A stretch of 64,000 nt of DNA from Prorocentrum cordatum (GCA_963575745.1 CAUYUJ010013991.1:141501-205500), one strand, 5' to 3'; positions 19,680 through 29,895 are shown, numbered from the stretch's first letter. Translations and numbers: made by a program. The notes: a model not told the origin generated them from the sequence alone.

Positions 19680-19862
19680 GGTGCTGCTGGTTGCACTGGT
19701 GATGCTGCTGCGGGTGGTGCTGCTGGTTGCACTGGTGGCGCTGCTGCAGCTGGTGCTGCTGCGCGTGGAGCTGCTGGATGCACTGGTGGTGCTGATGCAG
19801 CTGGTGCTGCTGCGCGCGGAGCGCTGGTAGCTGCTGCGCGTGGAGCGCTGCAGCTGGTCGCG
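19680..19862. repeat. CAG/CTG-rich repeat upstream of paralogue 1
   Basis: Irregular CTGCTG, TGGTGCTGCTGG and TTGCACTGG units. On the minus strand it reads as Gln/His-rich or Ser/Thr-rich low complexity depending on frame, so I treat it as leader and not coding. Confidence 0.65.
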
Positions 19863-20327
19863 CACTGTCGCGACCCAAGCAACGCTCGGGCCTAAACGGC
19901 GGTGGCAACGGAGGAGGATGAGGTCGGGGAGGGATATTCACATCATAGCGTAGCATTGCATGGCATACCATAACCAACATCATGGTTCGCGGTACTGAGT
20001 TCATTGTGAGGTCGTGTGATGCTGAGTTAATTGTGAGGCTGTCTCGAGCGAGCGCAGACGACGATGTTAACGCATCTCATTTTCAAGTTCACATCCCCAA
20101 GTCAACTCTGAAACAACGCATGCGTTGCTGCATGCACCCATGAGTGCACAGCGCGAAACGATTCGCGACGCAGCCGCGCCCCCTCACCCGAATCGCCCCC
20201 TCACCTGAATCGCACCCCCCCCCCCCTCCCCCCATTTGCGCGCGCTGCTGTTTCTGGACCGAGGCCCCCTGGAGGACCCCTTTCTCCTCCCAGGGGGGCG
20301 TGGCCGCGCGCGGTGGCGCGCGCGGCC
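19863..20327. promoter_or_regulatory. Intergenic region between the divergent GYDKG genes
   Basis: About 460 bp separate the two divergent paralogues and must hold the start of both transcription units. A C-rich run near 20214-20230 and two GGTACTGAGTT / TGCTGAGTTAATTGTGAG words near 19990-20040 are visible. No promoter consensus is known well enough in dinoflagellates to call a site. Confidence 0.3.
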
Positions 20328-21576
20328 ATGGCGCGCCATGACAGCGCCGAGGCGCTGGCGCGCCTGCACGAGGACTGCTGGGGTGAGAGCCACAGGAGAA
20401 GGATGAAGGGGGATGGGGGGGACGAGGAGGAAGACGAGGATGATGAGGAGGAAGAGGAGGAGGAGAAGGAATAGGAGGAGGAGGAGGAGGAGGAGGGAAA
20501 GGAGGAGGAGGAGGAGGAGGAGGGAGGTCGGCGGATTTTCGCCCTCCATACAGGAGCTCCAGCGGGAGCGGCGGATCACAGACAGGCTGCTCGACGTCAC
20601 CGAGCTCTTGATTAAGGGCTACGACTACGACAACAGTGGCTACGACAACAGTGGCTACGACAAAGGCTACGACAAGGGCTACGACAAAGGCTACGACAAG
20701 GGCTACGACAAAGGCTACGACAAGGGCTGCGACACGGGCTACGACAGCGATGGCAAGGGCTACCGCGACGGTGGCAAGGGTTACGACGATGGCAAGGGCA
20801 AGGGCTACGACGGTGGCAAGGGCAAGGGCTACGACAGTGGCAAGGGCCGCGAGAATGACGGCAGCGGCAAGGGCCGCGACAAAGACGGCGACAGCGGCAA
20901 GGGCCACATCAGGCTGGCGAAGGAGCAGCGTGACGGGCTGCAGGACATGATGTCGGACAGCGGCAAGGCCGACGACAAGGGCGACGGCGGCACGGGCAGC
21001 GCCAAGGGCAGCTCGAGCAAGGGCTTCGACAAAGGCTACGACGGCGGCAAGGGCAACGACAAAGGCTACGACCCGTACGGCAGCTCGAGCAAGGGCTACG
21101 ACACGGTCTACGACACGGGCTACGTCAATGGCTACGACAAGGGCTACGACAAGGGCTACGAAAAGGGCTACGACGATGGCAAGGGTGCTGATGGCATCGG
21201 TCGCGGCTGTACAAGCTACGACGGTGGCACGGGCATCGACGACGAGGCCATGGGCTACTACGACGGTGGCAAGGGCTACGATGGTAGCAAGGGCAGCACC
21301 GACGGTGACAAGGTCTACGACGGTGGCCAGGGCTACGACGATGGCGAGGGCTACAACGGTGGCAAGAGCATTAACGACGGTGGTAAGGGCAAGGCGACGG
21401 CCCTCGACAGCGGCGGGGGCTACGATGACGGCAAGGGCCCCGACGAGGGCAAGGGCATGAGCATGGGCAGGGACGCCGATGTGCCGAACAGCGGCATGCG
21501 CGACGATGGCCCTCCGCATCTTGAGCTGAGTTCTGTTACTGAGTCCCCGCCGCCAGCGGGGCCAGATTCGGACTGA
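20328..21576 (+). CDS. Tyr/Gly/Asp-rich disordered protein with GYDKG-type repeats (paralogue 2)
   Basis: Main exon 20554-21576, preceded by a good acceptor (TTTTCGCCCTCCATACAG). A possible first exon starts at ATG 20328 or 20338 and ends at a GTGAG donor at 20383, leaving a 171-bp purine-rich intron; the first-exon frame is uncertain. The exon opens with ELQRERRITDRLLDVTELL, matching RSRVADGLLDDLEL of paralogue 1. GYDKGYDKG repeats follow, then HIRLAKEQRDGLQDMMSDSG, then GYDDGKG-type repeats to an acidic end (TESPPPAGPDSD). Here repeats lie on both sides of the conserved block; in paralogue 1 only before it. Function unknown. Confidence 0.55.
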
Positions 21577-22264
21577 GCACGCGAGGCAAACATAGAATAG
21601 AGATTGGAGGGGGAGGGAAGGGGAGGTGGGAAGGCGAAGAGGGAGTGGAGCTACTGGAAGCTAAGCGTCGTCTGGCGCATCTCCCGTCGGCGAGTGAAAA
21701 CAGAGGGCGGCCCATCACCTGGTGGCGAACCATCGCCTGGCGAACCATCACCTGGCGGCGAACCATCGCCTGGCGAACCATCGCCTGGTGGCGAGCCATC
21801 GCCTGGTGGCGAGCCATCGCCTGGTGGCGATCGCCTGGTGGCGAGCCATCGCCTGCTGCGACTGGCGGGTCATAGTACTCCTCGGACCCATCAGCTTCAG
21901 CCTCATCACGTGCCTCGTTATCTAAGCGATCACGAAGGGATTGGGCTGCGTTGTTGATGTACGTGGGAGTCCAATCGTCCACTCGCTCCTGCAGACGCTT
22001 GCCGTCGACCACCATGAACACCGTCCTGCGACGTTTGTCGCATTTCACACCTTCCACCCCTGCTGGTGCTGACCGCAAGCGATGTGTTGCCTCCTGACTG
22101 CATGAAACCGCTGCTGCGATAGATGCAACCCGTATGTACTCAAGTCCCGTTGGCGTACATTCGACCCACACCTTCTTAGTAGCATTCAGCTCAAACAGAA
22201 GCTTCAAGGTAACTGCATCGTGATGCAAATGCTCATCACCATGGTCGCACTGGACTGCGGGCAT
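21536..22264 (-). CDS. Unknown protein; N-terminus related to the gene at 23363-25779
   Basis: A 242-aa frame from ATG 22264. Residues 10-60 (DEHLHHDAVTLKLLFEL, then VWVECTPTGLEYIRVASIAA) share HLH-x-DA-x4-LL and a CT-x5-Y core with the N-terminus of the large gene ending at 23363, so this looks like a diverged or truncated paralogue. Later: VKCDKRRRTVFMVVDGKRLQ and WTPTYINNAAQSLRDRL. From about residue 145 the frame enters a GGCGAT/CCACCA minisatellite (21715-21850), where a 14-base unit among 18- and 15-base units breaks the frame, so the last 90 residues are probably not original. The 3' end overlaps the end of the plus-strand gene at 21576. Confidence 0.45.
   Translation of the reverse strand: MPAVQCDHGDEHLHHDAVTLKLLFELNATKKVWVECTPTGLEYIRVASIAAAVSCSQEATHRLRSAPAGVEGVKCDKRRRTVFMVVDGKRLQERVDDWTPTYINNAAQSLRDRLDNEARDEAEADGSEEYYDPPVAAGDGSPPGDRHQAMARHQAMARHQAMVRQAMVRRQVMVRQAMVRHQVMGRPLFSLADGRCARRRLASSSSTPSSPSHLPFPPPPISILCLPRVLSPNLAPLAAGTQ
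21715..21860. repeat. CATCGCCTGGTGGCGAAC minisatellite
   Basis: About nine units of 15 or 18 bases built on CCATCGCCTGG with or without TGGCGA. One 14-base unit near 21825 shifts the frame of the overlapping minus-strand ORF. Confidence 0.85.
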
Positions 22265-22269
22265 ATATA

Positions 22270-22690
22270 TCGAGACAGTTTCTGGTAGACCACCATCCCG
22301 TTAGGGCACATGTCTAGAATGCGTTCTCTTCTACGCCCTTCACCCCCTTGGGGGAGTGGTTTGCCTGGACGGTGGTTCCAAGAAGGGCTCATATATACTT
22401 CAAGATGTCCACGGATATGTCCCAATATCACGCGATGCCTCAACATGCAGGCATGGATATCACGCGACCCAAGATTGCCCAAGCTTGTCCAAGATATCAC
22501 GCGATCCAAGATTGCCCAAGAAGTCTCAAGGTCAAGAGATCGATCCAAGAGTGGTCCAAGAGCGGCCTATTCACGCAAGCGAATTAAGGCATCTCCTATT
22601 CCTCCTCCTCATCCTTTTTTTTTGTCATCCTTATGCTCCGTCCTCCTCCCCCTTTCCCTCCTCCCATTTCTCCTCCACCATCCCCCTCTG
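22270..22690. repeat. Spacer with ATATCACGCGA repeat
   Basis: Between 22410 and 22570 the word ATATCACGCGATCCAAGATT, followed by GCCCAAG, recurs three times with spacing of about 40 bases, partly degenerate. 22620-22690 starts a T/C-rich tract. No gene. Confidence 0.6.
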
Positions 22691-22692
22691 TT

Positions 22693-23112
22693 TCAGCCCC
22701 TCCTCCTCGCCCCCCTCCCCCGCCACTCCACCTCATCATCCAATGTATCATCCTCCTCCTCTCCTTCCTCCTCCCCTGGTGGGAATGCGCGAAGCGTCCA
22801 CGATTGCGACATATCCAGAGAACTCCTATTGTTCTTAATGACGCTGGCCCTGTCGCAATCTTGCTGAAGCAATGGGTCGGCCTGCTTCAAGTGGTCCCAA
22901 ATGGCCTCGGTGCAAGCGGCGTTGCGCATCTTCAAGATCTGATCGAAAAACGAATTTGTCGCCAGAGGCGATTGGCTCTTGGCGGGGTTGGGCACAGATA
23001 TAATTTTTTGCAGCTGCCCATCCGCTCTCGACAGCTCCACGAAGAGCCCCCCTGCCGTATGCATCACCGCCCTCGGGACCCATGGCTCGCGATCCTTAAG
23101 GCCGCCCCCCAT
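22693..23112 (-). CDS. Unknown cargo protein
   Basis: A 139-codon frame from ATG 23112 (MGGGLKDREPWVPRAVMHTA). The segment GLFVELSRADGQLQKIISVP and a following helical part (TEAIWDHLKQADPLLQQD) look like ordinary protein. The final 35 residues (GEEEGEEEDDTLDDEVEW) come from a T/C microsatellite and may lie past the true end or a splice site. No family recognised. Same strand as its neighbours at 21536 and 23363; it could be an exon of a larger gene. Confidence 0.4.
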   Translation of the reverse strand: MGGGLKDREPWVPRAVMHTAGGLFVELSRADGQLQKIISVPNPAKSQSPLATNSFFDQILKMRNAACTEAIWDHLKQADPLLQQDCDRASVIKNNRSSLDMSQSWTLRAFPPGEEEGEEEDDTLDDEVEWRGRGARRRG

Positions 23113-23362
23113 CGATGACCGTGCGGAGCTGCACGCGCACTGCCATCTGCAGCTGCAGTGCGTGCGCAGATGCAGCGTGCACTCGCTTGGACACAGCCAC
23201 GCGCCTGCGGGCCGATGCAATGGACAATTGCAGACGAGTCCGATGCGTGTTGACGCAATGATGCAACGATTGCAGAGGAACGATACCGACGATGCTTTCA
23301 TACATTTCATAAACACCCCCACGACACATGGATGTGTAACCGATGCTGCCAACACGCGAGCC
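23113..23362. other. Short spacer, no gene seen
   Basis: Unique sequence with several GATGCA and TTGCA words similar to those at 12145-12350. It separates the end of the 747-aa gene from the next frame. Confidence 0.5.
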
Positions 23363-25779
23363 TCATCGCTGCCTGGCCTTCTTAGCCGCGGGCGCAGCAG
23401 GCACATCGTCTACCTTGCGCTTGGGCATGAGCGATGCCAGCTGGGCGCTAAGGACATCGCCCTTGTTGATGGCGCACTTGTTTGTCAAAATTGGTACATG
23501 CACTGATGGGGCAGCTGTAGACTTGACGGTCTTGAGCTTCATGTTGGGGGTGCCGTGCTCACCTGAATCCTGTGCGAGCCAGAAGGGGATGACGAGCGAA
23601 GACGGTGCCTGCTTCAGCCCTCCAACGCCAGTGTTCGTCTCAGCCTTAGGCATCTTGATGCCACCACTGGGGGCCAACACGATATTGAACGTCAATCCCT
23701 TGGGGTCCTTGTATGTCTTCATGAACACATGCCCACACTGAACTATATCAGTCTGCTTCTTCAAGTAGATTGCCGAAGAAAGTGGGACAAACACCAGCTC
23801 TTCAGCCTCAAACGAACGCGTTACGGTGAGAGCACGAAGCTTAACAGGCGTAATCACGCCACTCAAGTACTTGAGACAGTTGCCGTTCTGGCTGTATACA
23901 TCATCCAAGGCCAGCCTGATTTTGGCCTCCTCGATACCCCACTGGTAATCGACAGACTTGAGGGGGCCATGATCAGCGAACTTGTCGGTCGTTTCCTCTA
24001 TGGGGGAGCAGCGGGAAAAAAAAAGATGAGACATGACGATGCAGAGCCAAATGAGATGAGGGAACGACGAACGAGAATTCAAAGGTGTGGGGGTGCACAT
24101 GCATTCCGCATGCATTGCGACGAGGTCGCAAGACTGTCCTTCATAATCGTGGACACGACGAACTTGCCACGTAAGAAGTCGTCGATGGGGTGGCATGTCG
24201 CACTGCCCGTGGCCTGAAGCTTCAACTTCACGCCAGTCGCAGCGTCGATGGAGATCAGCTCGTAAATGTTCTCACCCAAGGTGTCGCTCGCCAAGGCGAC
24301 TTTGGCGCCAACCTCAAACCCCTTGTCGATGAGCTTGTCCACTTGGTTCGACCACTTGCCCGAAGCGGTGTGCTCTTTCACATCTGAGCTACGCGCCTGC
24401 CCTGTCACGGCTTTGGATGCGCCCTCGCGACCGATCTGCTTCCATGGGCTAGCAACTGCTTTGCCAACGTGCGTTGCCAACGCAGTGGTGAAGCTGACCC
24501 CGATGTCATTCAGCGTCTTGCAAGTGCCTAAGCGCTCATCGGGCTTGTTGAACACGAAATGAACTACGCGAACGTCAGTCAATCCCACGATGGTCCCGTA
24601 GGCGACCGTGTCTGCCGTGATGCCCTCACCGCATGCGATCTGTCGCACTTTCTGAAGAAATGCATCGGCCACCATTACAATCGTAGACTTCTTATCGCTC
24701 GACAAGGCGGTCACGTCGCCTGGCTTCAAAAGCATCTGATGGCCATCCCTCGCGAACTTACCCGTCGCACATGTCATCGCCTTCATGCATGCGAGCTTGG
24801 ATGTCGCAGCGGCCCCCTCATGCTTGATCTGCACCTCGGCGAGAGACTTCGCCATTGAACCCGTGACCACGCACTGGGAGGTCAGCTGCCGCGAGAAGTC
24901 GCGAAGCTCGTTCAGAAAGATCGGGTTGCCGAGGCCGCCAGACAACTCCTTCACATATTTTACTAAGCCATCGATCTCCCCAGGAAAGAGAGAGCCTGCG
25001 CGAGTCGCCTCGCGGATCACACTATCCCAATCGATCATGGTGCCACCCGTGTGGTGTCGGTTGGCAATTGCTGCGATCTTGCACATGAGACTCATGCGAG
25101 ATTCGCATCTGGCAATTTGTTGGCCTGCATTGCCAGCCTCCTGAGCAAGATTACTAATCCACGGGAACTCCTTCACGAACTCGTACCGAAAGACCTTCCA
25201 CTCAATTCCTTCGTCACACGCCTTAGCGTAGTCTGGTTGAACCTCCCGTAACCTCGTCAGTGACAATTTCCCTTGGTGCGAGATTCTGTCGAAACGCTCT
25301 GGCATGACCGTGGGTACTGGAACCCCTGCGTTGATGCAACGCAAACCCATGGATGTGTGGCCGCACGTATAGGATGCGAACTTTGCATCGCAATCATACT
25401 GCGGCAGCTGGCCCGCTGAGTCCTCCATTATTTTGAAATTGAAGTTCTTGATTGTATTGTACTCAGGCGTGCCCACTGGTGGAAGTTCCATGCAAGCTGG
25501 ATTCTGGAGGGCTGAGTTCTTGAATCCATTTTTGAAGATCTTGGAAATCAAATCCATAACCTCGCTCGGAATGATTCCATATCCGTAACGATTCTCTGTG
25601 CACACCATCATATACTTCGAGTGTATTTTTTCTACCCTCAGGCAGTCTATGCCTCTTGCAATGCTGCATGCGTCTTCAAGTAATGAGACCACCGCTGCAT
25701 CAGGATGCAAGTGCATGTCCTTGATGGCCATCATCTTGGGGCGGACCTCCGCGATCTGCTGTTCACGGCAGGCGTTCAT
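23363..25779 (-). CDS. Unknown 747-aa protein, two exons, nuclear-localisation-like tail
   Basis: Exon 1 from ATG 25779 to 24171, exon 2 from 23997 to 23363. The join (C|GTGGCAAG ... CCCCCATAG|AG, phase 1, intron 173 bp) is my best fit; the acceptor has a clear pyrimidine tract, the donor is less certain. N-terminus MNACREQQIAEVRPKMMAIK then HLHPDAAVVSLLEDA; middle ASYTCGHTSMGLRCINAG, EFPWISNLAQEAGNAGQQIA and DFSRQLTSQCVVTGSMAKSL; exon 2 begins near ETTDKFADHGPLKSVDYQWG. The C-terminus PKRKVDDVPAAPAAKKARQR has two basic clusters like a bipartite nuclear signal. A spliced-leader relic lies 56 bases upstream. No stops or shifts. Family not recognised; its N-terminus resembles the frame at 21536-22264. 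It sits next to the right end of the transposon, opposite the transposase, so a role in transposition (a second element-encoded protein) is possible but unproven. Confidence 0.65.
23998..24170 (-). other. Proposed GT-AG intron, 173 bp
   Basis: Exon 1 frame hits a stop at 24079 and the second frame opens across the same stretch. Acceptor CCCCCATAG at 24006-23998 follows a T9 tract. Donor chosen by phase. Confidence 0.5.
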
Positions 25780-25834
25780 CACGCCGCGTGCAGGAGGACG
25801 CCACGAGCGCCAGCAGCAATCCTCGCCCAAACGG

Positions 25835-25854
25835 CTGGAGCCCAAACTCTAGTG
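25835..25854 (-). other. Spliced-leader relic upstream of the 747-aa gene
   Basis: On the minus strand CACTAGAGTTTGGGCTCCAG aligns to the DinoSL core with about 15 of 21 matches and one gap. It keeps TAG and TTTGGGCTC and the T-to-G change at leader position 13 seen in three other relics. More eroded than those; 56 bases upstream of the ATG at 25779, same strand. Confidence 0.55.
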
Positions 25855-26233
25855 ACATTCAAAAACATGTGCAACAGGAGGGTTGCGAATTCGAAATGAT
25901 ATGTTGCATTTGCAATGCACAACATTCTTGTAACGCTCGATACAATATTCTGAATGCGTTCGCACGCAAGTCTGGATCATGATTTCCGATATGCGTGATC
26001 CCGAAAATCCAGACACATGCATGCGTTTCTGGAGGCAACATCCAAGGACAACCCGATGCAGCAGCTCTGTTTTCAAGTAAGCATGTAAAAGTTAGCGAAG
26101 TTAGCAACTTCGCTAACTCAAGCTATCTACCTCCAAATGCACCGCCCGAGTTAGCCGACTTAGTAACATTACTAATGGTTATAACTTACTTGCAACCTAG
26201 TTGCAACTTACTTATAACCTACTTACATGTGCT
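25855..26233. repeat. Right subterminal region with hairpin
   Basis: AT-rich. A perfect inverted repeat with 13-base arms and a 3-base loop lies at 26090-26118 (AGTTAGCGAAGTT). Further in: GTTATAAC at 26178-26185, TTGCAACCTAGTTGCAA, and tandem ACTTACTT/ACTTATAACC words. Resembles the subterminal arrays of CACTA-type elements. No gene. Confidence 0.6.
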
Positions 26234-26265
26234 GCTAACAATTAGTAAGGCCGAGGGCCTTCAGG
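26234..26265 (-). repeat. Right terminal inverted repeat
   Basis: 32 bases, on the minus strand beginning CCTGAAGGCCCT and ending TTGTTAGC. Partner of 9768-9800. Followed by CA (26266-26267), the proposed target duplication. Confidence 0.85.
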
Positions 26266-28098
26266 CAGGGAACCCATCAAGGAAGCGTAATTCTTCTGGT
26301 CAATCCTTGCAGTGAGCGTCCGCTGGAGCTTCTTGTGAGGCTCGGTGGCAAGCTCGGCCCAAGTCGGCAGCCTGTCTGGGCCGTCTTGGCCCCAGCGGCG
26401 CGGCGGCGGCGGCAGCGCGGCGAGCTCCGCGAGGCTGCTCCGGCAGGAAGCGGCCAGCGGCAGCGGGCTCGTGTCCAGGTCGTCCAAGGAGGCGAGCCCC
26501 GTCCTTTCCCGCAGGGGGCCCGGGTTCTGCGCCCAGGGGGCGGCCCAGGCCGCCGGGGCCAGCTCCCCCTGGCCACGGAGGCCGCGGCCGCCCAGTCGCA
26601 GCGGGAGCCTGCAGCGCAGCTGCTCCGGGGGCGTGAGCTGGTCCAGCCGCGCGAGCTCCTCGTGGGCGGCCAGGAGGGCGGCGTCGTAGGTCGCCGCCGC
26701 TGGCCGCGCCTGCCCCGGGGGCGTCGTGCGCAGCGTGTGCGTCAGCTTGCCGGTCCCGCAGTGCCGCAGGATCAGGGCCGCCGTCTGCGCCGCGGGCAGG
26801 TGCGGGGGGGCCAGCGAGGGCAGCTCGGCCACCTTCGAGAGCAACCCGGCGGCCCGCGTCGCAGCGTCCTCAGCGCTCTCCGTCGCGCAGTCAGCTGCGC
26901 CCAGGTCTGCCCGGCGCCCCTCGTCTGGGCGCGGGAGCTCCCGCGGCTGCGGCTGCTCGGAGAGCGGGGCCCCGACCAGCGTCAACCCTCGCGTTTGCCA
27001 GTGCGCCTCCAGGCCGGGCGGGCACGCGGTCCGTGGTGACCACGCCTGCGTTTTGCCCGGCTGCAGCTCCAGTCCCAGCGGGGCGAGCGCCTCTTGCGCC
27101 GCCGGCAGCACCTCCGCGGCTAGCTCTGGCGGCGCGAGAACGACCAGGTCGTCCAAGTAGGCGAACACGTGGACGTCGCCCGGCGGGAGCCCGCGCGCCT
27201 CTGCCCGCCGGCGCAGGTCCTCCTCCAGCGCGCGCAAGTGGGGGCGCAGGCCGCAGGCGAAAAGGAGGGGCGCGAGCGGGTCGCCCTGGTCGACGCCGCT
27301 AGTGGCGCGCAGGCGGTGGCAAGTTCCGTTGCTGTCCCCAAAAAAGTACTGCGAGCGGCGCCGGCAGAAGAGCTCCGCGAAGGGGAGGGGGGAGGGATCC
27401 ACCTCCGCCAGCTCCCGGATGCAGGCGGCCCGGCCCGCGGCGCAGAAAACGTTTTTTGCGCCCAGGGCGGTGGCCACAAGGTGTGGCGAGGCTTCCAGCA
27501 GAGCGCGCACCGTGTGCGCCAGCCGTTCTGTCCCGGCGGCCGTGCCGATTGCAAACTGCTGCCTGCCGAGCGCGTCTCGCAGGTGGTCCCGTCGCGCGGT
27601 TGCCAGCGCGCGGCCCACCAGGCGCCGCAGGATGTTCGGCGCCGCGATGGGCCGAATGCCGCGCTCGCCCTTTCGGAGCGGCGTGAGTTTCGAGGTAGCG
27701 AGGGCGGCGGCGGCGCTCTCGGGGATTCGCCCCTCGGCCAGGCGGTCGCAGACGCCGCAGAAGGCAGCCAGCGCCCCGGGGTCGGAGAGCACCACCCGCC
27801 AGTGCTCGAACCTGCCGCCGCCGACGGCGGCCCCTCCTCCTCCTCCTCCTCCTCCTCCTCCTCCTCCTCCTCCTCCTCCTCCTCCTCCTCCTCTGCTTAG
27901 CGGAAGTTTTTCGGAGCCCAGTTCTCGCGATTTTCGGCGCTCCTGCCCGAACATTTTTCGGCAATCGTTTGGAACAGCAAAAAAAACTTTCGCTGTGCTC
28001 CACGAACACAGCGACCTGCCCGATCTCCCTTTGGAAACCCCGCCACCGTTGGCCGAACTCGAGGTCCTCTGATCTTCCTCCTCCTCCTTCCCCTCCAC
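26266..28098 (-). pseudogene. LINE C ORF2, RT half (upstream of the insertion), motif A Asp lost
   Basis: Open minus-strand frame. RT-like sequence begins after a CTC microsatellite (27833-27896) at about 27830: SKLTPLRKGERGIRPIAAPN, motif B GVDQGDPLAPLLFACG, motif C FAYLDDLVVLAPP at about 27145-27170 (both Asp present), and thumb-region sequence to HKKLQRTLTARIDQKNYASL. The expected motif A Asp reads Gly (ALGAKNVF near 27450-27470), which should abolish activity. The frame leaves the LINE at 26266 and ends 24 bases inside the inserted TIR (TAA at 26242). The 3' half is at 8850-9767. Residues before the microsatellite are probably not part of the element. Confidence 0.85.
27833..27896. repeat. 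(CTC)n microsatellite within LINE C frame
   Basis: About 21 tandem CTC/TCC triplets, read as poly-Gly on the minus strand. It marks the 5' limit of recognisable LINE C coding sequence. Confidence 0.9.
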
Positions 28099-28555
28099 CT
28101 GAACTTTTTACTGTTTTTCTTTCGGCCTCCGCCTCGGAACTTCATTTTTTCCAAGCAAAAGTGGAAGGCTTGCAGACCAATCGATCAATCTCACAAGAAG
28201 GGCTTGGAATTGTTGAAGCGTGGCGGCGCTCGCTGGTGTACACGATGCAGTGGGGCTCCTCGCGAATAAACAAATTACAAATTGAAAATATAGATTCCGT
28301 CGCGCGCGGACAACGCTTTGATTTATGGCAGAAGCTACGAATAGGTCAACATTAATTGAAGGCGGTGCTACAGCTGGGGGCAACTTGACATGGAATTGCG
28401 TTGGGATAAGGTTCGAATTATGCACGTGAAGGACACGATGCAATTATTGACGTCGCACAAGGAAGAAATAAAGGCAATTTAGTGCATCTCGGGACTACAA
28501 TGAACAATCATGGGCCTATATATGCAGAATTCAACAAACGATTAGGGCAGGCTTA
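28099..28555. other. Intergenic, no gene seen
   Basis: Unique sequence, more AT-rich than average; no supported frame or repeat. Confidence 0.6.
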
Positions 28556-28754
28556 CATATATACATACATACATACATACATACATACATACATACAAAC
28601 AAACAAACATACAAACATACATACAAATAAACAAACATACATACATACATACACACATACATACATACATACATACATACATACATACATGCATGCATGC
28701 ATGCATGCATACATACACACATGCATACACACATACATATATACATACATACCA

Positions 28755-28787
<33 letters not shown>

Positions 28788-28840
28788 CACATATATATAC
28801 ATATATACGCATATATATATATATATATATATATACAAGT
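28556..28840. repeat. TACA/ATGC/TA microsatellite cluster
   Basis: Tandem ACAT units (28556-28690), a short GCAT stretch, mixed ACAT/ACAC, then TA-rich blocks at 28755-28782 and 28810-28836. Open Tyr/Ile/His frames on both strands are artefacts. Confidence 0.95.
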
Positions 28841-28959
28841 GGCACGTGTGTGCCCAGGCTCATACAACAAGCTGAAGGGGCGTTTGAAGCAGGAGTGACA
28901 TGCAACAGCGAAGTCGCACTCGAGCGCAAGTGGGGTTGCCACACCTTGCGATGTGTGTA

Positions 28960-29570
28960 CCAGGGCCCCCCAGGAAGCCTCAGGAGGCCCGACTTGGATA
29001 CCAGGAGAGGCTCCAGGAGGCCCCAGGATTGTGAGTGTTGTGTGTGTGTGTGTGTGTGATGTGTGCTTTGTGTGGTGCGTGCTTTTTGCGTGTTGTCGGT
29101 GTTGTGTGTGTGTATGTTATGTTTGTCTAGCGTGTGATGTGTTGGGCGTGATTTGTGTCTCTGTGTGTGCATGTAGTTCTGAAGCCCCAGGAGGCCCCAG
29201 GAGGCCCCAGGCGGCCTCAGCAGGCCCAGGAGAACTCCAGGAGGCTCCGAGGCGGGGTCTGGGGTACCAGAAGGTCCAGAAAGCCCCAGGAGGCCCCAGG
29301 AGGTTCCAGGAGGCCCCCAGGAGGCTCCGAGGAGGGGTCTGGGGCTCGATTTTGGGAGGATGTCTCAGGCGAAACCGCCATTCTCTGAGAATCGGAGTCA
29401 AAATCATTGAAATTACCATGTGTTTTTGAAGGTTTTATGATAACATGTTGGAAATCCTATGTGTTTTTGGACCCTGACGTCACGATCTGCGTGAGGGGTG
29501 CCACCGATTTTCAGAATTTCGAGGATGTCCCGAGCGAAACGGCCAGAAAAATCGCGAACGACGGACGCAT
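28960..29570. repeat. GGCCCCAGGA repeats, GT tract and duplicated GAGGATGTC motif
   Basis: GGCCCCAGGAGG-type 10-12-base units occur at 28965-29030 and 29180-29335, split by a TGTG-rich stretch (29035-29170). The word GAGGATGTCTCAGGCGAAAC near 29356 recurs near 29521 as GAGGATGTCCCGAGCGAAAC, and ATGTGTTTTTG occurs twice (29430, 29460). No gene. Confidence 0.75.
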
Positions 29571-29611
29571 TAATCGCCTCTGAGCTCTACTCCCTCGGAG
29601 AGGTGCGTATG

Positions 29612-29612
29612 A

Positions 29613-29660
<48 letters not shown>
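29612..29660. repeat. (AT)n microsatellite
   Basis: About 24 uninterrupted AT dinucleotides. Confidence 0.95.
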
Positions 29661-29664
<4 letters not shown>

Positions 29665-29895
29665 CCGTCCCCTTGGCGCTTACTGGGCGCGTCCAAGCCA
29701 TCTGTGCACGCGCTTTGGCGTGTAATTATCTGCTCTTCGGCGTCCTCCTCCTTTCCCTTACGTCCTCTCGGCGCGCACTTGGCGCGTCCAGGCCATCCGG
29801 GCATACGTTTTGGCGTGTAATCGTGTGCTCTCGCACGCATTTGGCGCGTTGCATCTTTTTGCCCTGCCCACGTGCTTTTGGCGTATGACTGTTTC
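29665..29895. repeat. Three-copy 100-bp tandem repeat
   Basis: Copies at about 29672, 29773 and 29845 share GGCGCGTCCA-GCCATC (first two) and TTTTGGCGTGTAAT or TTTTGGCGTATGA (all three). Diverged. Confidence 0.65.

Noticed and set aside
18510-19895. 461-codon Val/Ala-rich plus-strand frame opposite the GYDKG gene
   Set aside because: Antisense shadow of the repeats; the minus-strand frame has the conserved block found in the paralogue.
20089-21519. 476-codon minus-strand Val/Ala-rich frame opposite GYDKG paralogue 2
   Set aside because: Antisense shadow for the same reason.
22897-22920. GGCCATTTGGGACC on the minus strand as a leader relic
   Set aside because: It lies within an apparently coding helix (EAIWDHLKQ) and lacks the GCTCAAG end.
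24042-24062. Spliced-leader-like CATTTGGCTC on the minus strand
   Set aside because: Only the central part matches with a one-base deletion, and it lies inside the proposed intron of the 747-aa gene.
28531-29172. 213-codon Tyr/Ile/Cys/Met frame
   Set aside because: Produced by TACA and TA microsatellites.
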